From: Protonemura montana
Taxonomy: Eukaryota; Arthropoda; Insecta; Plecoptera; Nemouridae
Length of the DNA: 64,000 nucleotides
Reading direction: 5' to 3'
Assembly: GCA_947568835.1 (NCBI GenBank)
Contig: OX387610.1
Coordinates: 10,317,501 to 10,381,500, forward strand
How positions within the stretch are numbered: position 1 is the first letter of the stretch; the number at the start of each line of letters is the position of its first letter. The notes under the pieces are model-generated. The model was given only the letters and a program-made list of their open reading frames with translations, ran no database searches and was not told the DNA's origin. Position numbers and translations under genes: made by a program. Of the stretch, positions 57,216-64,000 are shown piece by piece.

Positions 57216-57294
57216 GTATGCTCTAATAGACATTTTGTTTGCATATCTATTTCATCCACGTTATATCCCTCTCACGGCTATGAAATCTTTTGTA

Positions 57295-57696
57295 AAGGGG
57301 AAGGTGGTATACGTAGTGGGTCACGGTCTATAGTGGGTTATCAAACTTTTCTGCCACCTGACTGGAAAGAAAATTTTCAAAAAATTACAGTGTTTTTGTT
57401 GTTGATCTAAGCTACATTCTTGTACAGTTTTTAAGTGGTGCTTCTATTGAAGAATTTGGAGATATTCAGTCATGGCAATTATAACCTGCTATATATGGGT
57501 GGTACATGGCAAGTCAAGTGGTATATACCTAGTGGGTCACTTCAGATATTTCAGCCACAAATGCTTGCATAATTCTAGAAAAAAACATATGTTGTTCTAA
57601 TTACTGTACATTTTAATGCATGTATAATACAAATTTTCCTCCATTTACAGCTTCTGTGAATGAGGAAACTCGAAAAAACTGTACCACCTTCCCTTG
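57295..57696 (+). mobile_element. Non-autonomous DNA-transposon-like element, GGGGAAGGTGGTA termini
   Basis: The left end AGGGGAAGGTGGTAT and the right end GTACCACCTTCCCTT are inverted matches about 400 bp apart. The subterminal motif GTAGTGGGTCAC recurs internally as CTAGTGGGTCAC. The interior lacks a coherent ORF. The target-site duplication is unclear. Confidence 0.55.
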
Positions 57697-59448
57697 CCTA
57701 TAGGTATTTTCAGGATCGCCGGGGAAATGGGAATCTTATCGTTATTACATTTCTCCGTGATTTCTTTGAAACAAACAGAAAATGGCGAGTTTGTGGTTTA
57801 AATCTTTTACGATACAGAAGGTAAAATAATAACGGTGTCCATATGCAGATTTCTGAAGCTTTGATCCGGAACCTACGGAGCTAAACTGTGTCAAGATATG
57901 TAAAAACGTTGCTAGTTTCTTGTCATTTACTGGGTAAACATTCAAAGAGTTCGTGGAACGCATGCGTCTTTTATCGTGGAAGGGTCAATTTGCAAAATGC
58001 ACATTGCCTGAGAGAATGTGTGGTCTTCAAGAATTCTGATGTGGCGTCCAGCTCGCTTTGACTTTCTGTGTCAAGAAAACATTGTATTCTGTAGAAATAT
58101 TTTGTCAGATCAAATAAATATGGGGGCACGCGTGCGCCGTGCAGTGTCTTTGGATGTTTTTAAGACGCAGATTGATAGGATTTGCCGCATCGAATTTATG
58201 CCATTTTGCAATTTTTTCACGGCATGTTCAAGTAATCTTAAAGTAATTATTTTTAACTGAAAATAATTTGACGAAGTGATGGTAGAATAACTAGAACGAC
58301 ATTAAAAGCTTTACGTATATCAAGGAAAATTGTTATGAAAACTCCATTTGGCATTAAAATCTCGGTAAATCAGTCAAAACTTCAAACGTGCTTAATTTCA
58401 CTGTGGTTTTTCTCTGCACAACGTTTGTCATGTCATTCGCTAAGTGGTAATGAAGTTGATGCATTGGTTTGCTTGTGGTTGGTACCAAATAATATCTGTC
58501 AGCATTAAGTATGCGCATCACTTCAAAACGTAATGGTACTTTCAAGAAAATTACTTATTTATTTTTGCGAGCAAAATGTCAGAACGAACAAATTGCTAAA
58601 TTAGCGTGCCATACTTTGTGAGGTGCACATGGCCCTATCTTCTCTTCCAAGTAGTTGACTTGCAGTAATAAGTTAAAAAAAAAACAAACGAGAAAAGTTA
58701 TTTTTCGCCCTGCTATTATTATGTTGCCGCTAAAAGAAGTGCAAAATAATGTCTACCTTTCTTGTAATTTCGAAAATTTGACGTTTCGAAAGTTAGACGG
58801 GCGAGATGAGAAGGAAAAAATTGAGCATCTTAATCTTAACCGAAAGTTTTTCGTGAGAAGGCGCTGGAATGGCGTGCCGTGGCAGAGTCGCTGAGAAAAA
58901 CGATTTGGCGCGAGAGGCGAAAAGTCGAGGAAAAGTTTTTCAAATTGAGTTGTTCTACGAAGGAAAGGCACAAACTGGAGACGTCAAAACTTGAGAGGTG
59001 TTTTTGGGACGCTGTCTTTCGAAGGAATATGATAAAGGTCACTTAACGGACAGTTTCACGTTGAAGGATGGACGTATTTCATTTATTGATAAGCACACGT
59101 TCATTTTTCAGGTGATTTTCAAATCTGAATTATTGACATTATTAGCAAAATCAATAGACGCAGGTGCCAGCTTGGAGTCCATACCATTGATAGCCAAAAA
59201 CATTTCATAAAACATCTGTCGTTCCTGGAGGTAGTCCTAAGTAAAGCACACACAATTTACAACTATTTTTTACTGAACGTTGTTTCTTCTTGTACACATT
59301 TTGGCAAGAGTCTTATGGAACTGGAAAAGAAAAACACTGCATTGAGCAAGATTTTTGCATCTATTTTTTGGGTCTTCATATTTTGTCATGTTCTCATTCG
59401 AATGAACTTACTGATTACTTACACCAACTTTGCTAATGAATTGTAAAA
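57697..59448. other. Stretch without a supported gene
   Basis: Overlapping open frames at 58655-59042 on both strands carry charged text but no recognised domain or splice logic. Confidence 0.35.
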
Positions 59449-59458
59449 ATATTCACAT

Positions 59459-59904
59459 TATTATTATTATTTGTGGTGTTTAACGACGCACTGTTTTGAC
59501 ATCTGGCCATGCGGGACTGGTCAAATGGCGTCGGTGAATGAGTGAATGATGATGATGATGATGTTGAACCTAACCTAGCCTAGAAGGGAGGAGAGGAAAC
59601 CCGGAGTCGGCAATTAGCCTACTCCTGTCGAAGAGCACCAAGGGGACCACCGGCTTAACGTCCCTGCCGAAGGACGGTACAACTCGAACAGCAGGATTCC
59701 TCCACAAATCCATCCTGTCGAGAGGTTGATAAGCAAGGCGAGTGAAGTTTCTGTACTAACTTTCATCCCTCCAACCTCTCTCCCGAACAGAACTGGTCAT
59801 GTGTATGATGGTCACCCATCCAATACCTGACTCAGCGCAGTGTTGCTTAACTTCGGTGATCTAACGAGAACCGGTGTTTCCAACATGCCAAACCGTTCGT
59901 TAAC
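59459..59904 (-). mobile_element. 5S-derived SINE, intact full-length reference copy
   Basis: Flanked by the 10-bp direct repeat ATATTCACAT (59449-59458 and 59905-59914). Read on the minus strand it starts GTTAACGAACGGTTTGGC. A 5S rRNA-like head holds ACCGAAGTTAAGCAACACTG (box A) and GGATGGGTGACC (box C). The body has CTCTCGACAGGATGG and GTACCGTCCTTCGGCAGG; in most copies this last block is CGTCCTTCGGAAGGGACG, a perfect hairpin. Then come TAGGCTAGGTTAGG, an ATC tract, CATTCACCGACGCC and GTGCGTCGTTAAACACC, ending in (TAA)n. It would be transcribed by Pol III from the 5S-type internal promoter and mobilised by a LINE. It matches the inferred consensus most closely, so it is probably the youngest copy here. 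Confidence 0.95.
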
Positions 59905-59914
59905 ATATTCACAT

Positions 59915-60517
59915 ATGTCCAATTTAAAAAAACACGTAAAAATACAATAAAACGTCCGTTAAAAATCTCCTTTAGCCCAAGCAATAAGTCGGTTATCTTC
60001 TTAACCATTCGTTAAGTAACGCCCGTAAAAAACTACACCTAACACTGCATCACACTGTAGTCTAAAAATTTGCATCTCTAGACATTCCTTATGAGCCTGC
60101 GACTGGATGCTGCACGAAGGACACTGATCCTGTCTGTGATGGAAGCGTCACGCATCCTGACGAGTATCTACGACCAAGGATCAACGACATCCCGAGAGAC
60201 ATGGCCCACTTCAGTCGCTCATAAACATGCAACTCTTTATTGCGGGCACGCGATGATCTCGCCAGTTTTTTTATGCACTGCCCATATTTCTTTATTGACA
60301 ATATAAAGAAGTTTTCTTGGGCGTTGTTATACCTACCATATGTTGTTTGGCTTACACTTTGAAAAGATGTTTCAGAATTGGAAAATTGTATTTGACATTG
60401 TGGATAGCGTGTGGTTGCGTTGATGGTTGGGTACAACGGGGTCGAGTTTAATCAGTAGCCGAGCAGTAAATGGGACATTTTTTATGTTAATATGGGGAAT
60501 GTTAATGTAAAAGTCAT
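59915..60517. other. Stretch without a supported gene
   Basis: A 115-codon minus-strand open frame at 60089-60436 and a shorter plus-strand one are unrecognised. Confidence 0.35.
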
Positions 60518-60743
60518 TGTGGGTTTTAGACTCATGTCTACTTTACCTAATCTTAGCGCTAGTTTTGATAAAAACTACTTGAACCTGGTTTTGAATGCTA
60601 AGTGAAGAACAACTAAATTTCCCGACGTTTCGTAACTTGTACCAGTTACTTTCTCAAGGGTGAAAGCAGTCTTGACAATTTTCGGATAACAAAATAACCA
60701 CAAAAAATTGTAACAATTACCTAGTCTGGACATCCTAAAAAGT
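60518..60743 (-). mobile_element. Foldback element, single-arm copy
   Basis: It shares TTTTAGACTCATGTCTACTT, GGTTTTGAATGCTAAGT and CAACTAAATTTCCCGACG with the element at 14862. The segment after the arm (TAACAATTACCTAGT) matches the reverse complement of that element's loop, so this copy lies in opposite orientation and lacks the second arm. Confidence 0.7.
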
Positions 60744-60960
60744 CGTTTGGAAGTTTTAAAAAACATGCTTCGGAACAAATACAATTTAAATATTGGCTAA
60801 GGAACACTGAGCTAGAGGGTGATTTTTAGGGGACCGCTGGGCTTCGAACCAAAGTTTACAAGTTTTAAGTGGTGACTGCAGACACATTTTAAAAGCTCAG
60901 AAGAATTTCACCTTGTAAGAAATACGAAATCACTTTCTCTAGACGTTCAACAGAGTAAAG

Positions 60961-61105
60961 GTGAGACTGGAGGGACTGAAGTGAATACACCATGCTTCGT
61001 CCACCTACCTTGTCAACTACTCGACATCACGACACGATGGAGAAATCTGCACAGGTTACTTTACCGCTTCGTCATCGGAAGCGACGTTAAGCCTGTAAAT
61101 CTGAA
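60961..61105 (+). mobile_element. 5S-derived SINE, strongly degenerate remnant
   Basis: GACTGGAGGGACTGAAG, ACCTTGTCAACTACTCGACA and CGTCATCGGAAGCGACGTTAAGCC follow the order of the family body with many changes. Confidence 0.5.
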
Positions 61106-61194
61106 AAGCTCCTTTGAAAAACACGACAGCCCGGAAAGGTCGTGGCTACATCGCCTTGCGGTTATCAGCTGTTCGCAGGGACGTCGATGGAGAC

Positions 61195-61440
61195 GTTTCT
61201 CTATCTACAGTCTAGCCCGTGAGAGAAGATATCAGCTCAAGGACTCCCCCTCTGAATGCTACAATCTAGCCCGTGAGAGAAGATACCAGCACAAGGACTG
61301 TCCCCTGCATTTCTACAGTTTAGCCCGTGAGAGAAGATACCATCACAAAAACTAGCCCGTCAAGAAAACGTACCAATATAGGAACCACAAGTCAGCATTG
61401 CAAGAGTCTAGCCATTAGAGAAGATACCACAAGGATTGCC
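61195..61440 (-). repeat. Minisatellite, inverted relative copy of the 16.6-kb array
   Basis: CTAGCCCGTGAGAGAAGATA occurs twice and TTTAGCCCGTGAGAGAAG once, followed by CCAGCACAAGGAC-type text, the reverse complement of the 16.6-kb unit. Two decayed units follow, to about 61440. Confidence 0.85.
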
Positions 61441-61854
61441 CTCATGAGTTCGAAAAACAATGCGTATTATCACAGCGAAAGCTTTTGAGCAGAAGAAATA
61501 AGGCAGGAATTAACGGAAATAATTGCAGTTCCTTTGAAGTTCTTATTTTGCCTGTATTTCACACCAAAAGGCTGGTGGCGCCCTTTTCGGGAAGGTATTT
61601 CCTTGCGCTGAATGTAGTATAGACAAATCGTTCACCACTCAATCATTTAATCAGATCGGCCACGAGCGGAGATCGGAAACACTTTGCTTGACACCAAACT
61701 CCTGAGCTTGTTCTTAAGGAAGATCGTCTTGAGTTAGGCATGCATTAATTATCACCTGGGAAGTGGTCGACGCTAGCGCGTTGTCGTGGTGGCTGGTGGA
61801 ATTATTTATTGGCCGATGCGGTGGAGAGGTGGTTCAAATGCCAAGCGTGACAGT

Positions 61855-61905
61855 GATGGGTTTCGATCTCATGTCTATTTTATTTAAGATTCTTACTGGT
61901 GAAGT
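61855..61905 (+). mobile_element. Fragment matching the outer flank of the foldback family
   Basis: GGGTTTCGATCTCATGTCTA then TTTTATTTAAGATTCTTAC parallels GGGTTTTAGACTCATGTCTA at 60521. A tRNA B-box-like GGTTCAAATGCC lies about 25 bp before it. Confidence 0.4.
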
Positions 61906-64000
61906 ACAGGGTTTTAAAGACATTTACATTTAATTTAATTTGTGATTTGTGATTTGTTGATAATCATCCAATCATTATGATTATACAATGAGTCAGCGTT
62001 ATACTGTCTTCGGGAAAAATTACCGGTTGATCGGCCACTACACCGACAAAATGGTGTACACTTCTTAGTGAAGCCACCTTACTTTTGAGAGTCAAGAACT
62101 TTTATTTCGTTATTTCTCACAGATTACTCACATTAAGTAATGGTTTACATTCAATTAATATTTATTTATGCTAACCTCAACGGTTAATATACATGTATCG
62201 ATTTAATACGACTCGTAATTATTTAATCGGATATTTTTTAAATACGAAAGCTTAACATAAACGCAGAGACTAAGCCTATTTTTCCCAATGATGATACGAC
62301 ATCACGACACCAGTGGCGTGGCGATCGGGTTTACGCCGGCGTCCAATTGACAAACCCTAATTGTCTGACGTCTCTGTATTTCCGCGGGAATTGATTGTTG
62401 AGGTCGTTTTTTTTGGACATAACGAGTACGGATGGGTAGCTCCTACATGCTCTTACAAACGCCACGCTTCTACAATGAGTTAAAATAATGTTCTATGTAG
62501 TATACATCAAAAGTAGGGGGATATTTTATGTTTAGTATCTTTTAAAATAAGTACCCAAGCATTACAAGGTAAAACTAATTATTGACCTCACTGCGTCACC
62601 AATGGCTTCCTAACCAACACCTGCCTCACAACCAGCCGAGACATACGCCCCGGTCTAAGCATGCTCTGTTAGCATGTCTTATTTTGAAACCAGATCATAT
62701 CTTTTAAATCTCTGTTTCTTCCCGGTCAATTCTTGCGTCTCTATCCCTTAATGGGCCTTTAAAATACACAAAATAATTTAACATCGAATCTTTGTTCTCT
62801 AGTTAGATATTTAGAGGCTACTTTAAAATTTATATTTTGCAAAAATCCTGAGAGAAATGTTAACGTACACTTTTGTCGACTTAGAAAAAAATTTAGCTCA
62901 AGAGAATAACCTAAAAAAACGATTTTAGTACATTGGGCAGCTGGAAAAAATGATTAATCTTAGTTTTAAATTTGTTTATCATCGTAATTATCATTACAAT
63001 AATCTCAACTTTTAGATAAAGTGGGAGTTATATTAATTACCAGGGCAACAACCAATCACATGCAATGAAACTCAGCTGTTTCTGAGAGTTAGGAGCGTAA
63101 CCCTGAGTTAAACAATATTAAATACCGGGCCTAAGGACACAACTAAGAATAATATATGTCCATAAGAAGTTTCGTTTCGAAATCGTAGCAATGTGTAAGG
63201 TTTTTAGCAAATACCTAAGCGTTGATGGAGGCGCCATCTTAGGCTGAAATCTTAGGTAGGTACATACTTACCAATTCCACTGCCTGCTGGCCAACCTTCT
63301 TATGCAGATTCGCAGCTTTCTTCATGCATCTAAAAGTCAATAACCTTTTAAGCATTGCAAAGCTCGTCTCTTTTTTTGCTGCTTAATTGAACGTTGCAAT
63401 TTTGAACGTTGCAAAGATTTTGCAGCGAAGCTGACGTGAAAATGGCAAAGAAATAAAATCCCGTTTACACGGCACAACTTGCAGGTTCTTGCGCAGGACA
63501 TTTATAGTCTAGAGCGTAATTAATTTTAGCATTTTACGAGCGTGTAAAAAATTCTGCCAATAAAACTACATTTTAAGCGAAACTAGCTCGTCAAAGTGTT
63601 TTTTATTACTTTGGATCGCAATGAGAAAACGCGTCGAAATAAAGCTTGAAAATAAGTACAAGAAATTCTAGTAAGAAACTACGTTATTCGTACATAATGA
63701 TATGTAGCTCAAAACTACACAATAATTCACCTTGGGATCAATAATATCGAATTTTATTAAAGGTTTCACTATTGCGTTAACTGGTTACGTCAGAGTCTTG
63801 TAGATAATTTCAAACGTCCCGAAATCAAATCTATATGTTAGTGAGAGTCCGAGCGCTTGTGTTAAACGTCCTGCTAAGCTAACGAGTCGACAATTATTGG
63901 TTATAAAAGCTGCCACCCAATGACACTTGCGGCCGTCCTTTTTAACAAACCTCTAAAAGAAATAGTTAAAACAAATAATAGCATGAAATACTCACAATCT
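61906..64000. other. Stretch without a supported gene
   Basis: AT-rich. 62995-63135 may be a distant relative of the GGATTCACA MITE family (ATTGGTTGTTGCC on the minus strand). CGCCATCTTAG near 63233 resembles a YY1 site. No exon was recognised. Confidence 0.35.

Overview
The window is AT-rich, intron-bearing animal DNA. It holds one large secreted chitin-binding gene, one housekeeping gene and, between them, a dense load of short retroposons, foldback elements and minisatellites. The chitin-binding (peritrophin-type) gene with a glycine-rich body and the 5S-headed SINEs point to an invertebrate. I cannot fix the phylum from this sequence alone.

Layout. 1-22051 (minus strand): a peritrophin-like gene running off the left edge. 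One 2.7-kb exon codes for five six-cysteine CBM14 domains joined by Gly/Asn-rich spacers. A signal-peptide exon lies 19.2 kb upstream at 21931-22051; the two share intron phase 1 and consensus splice sites. The intron carries SINEs, tRNA-like units, a foldback element and a 12-unit minisatellite. 22752-23204 (plus): a small unrecognised two-exon gene model, divergent from the peritrophin gene across about 700 bp. 23.2-47.7 kb: mostly non-coding, with SINEs, four kinds of tandem array, MITE-like elements and a promoter-like cluster near 31.7 kb. 48098-48852 (plus): a clear NUDCD3-like gene of two coding exons with a CS domain, preceded by CCAAT boxes and two CTCF-like motifs. 48.9-64 kb: LINE 3' ends, more SINEs, a TIR element and repeats.

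The dominant theme is one 5S rRNA-derived SINE family with about 20 complete or partial copies on both strands. The copy at 59459-59904 is complete and has a 10-bp target-site duplication. Another (45631-46366) has an 11-bp duplication and was later split by a LINE. In two places the 5S-derived promoter head is tandemly multiplied. Tandem tRNA-like 70-bp units occur at two loci in opposite orientation, and a 45-bp repeat and a 54-55-bp repeat each recur at distant sites. The protein genes do not form an operon or an evident shared pathway. I found no CRISPR array, no intact autonomous transposon and no convincing functional tRNA or rRNA gene.
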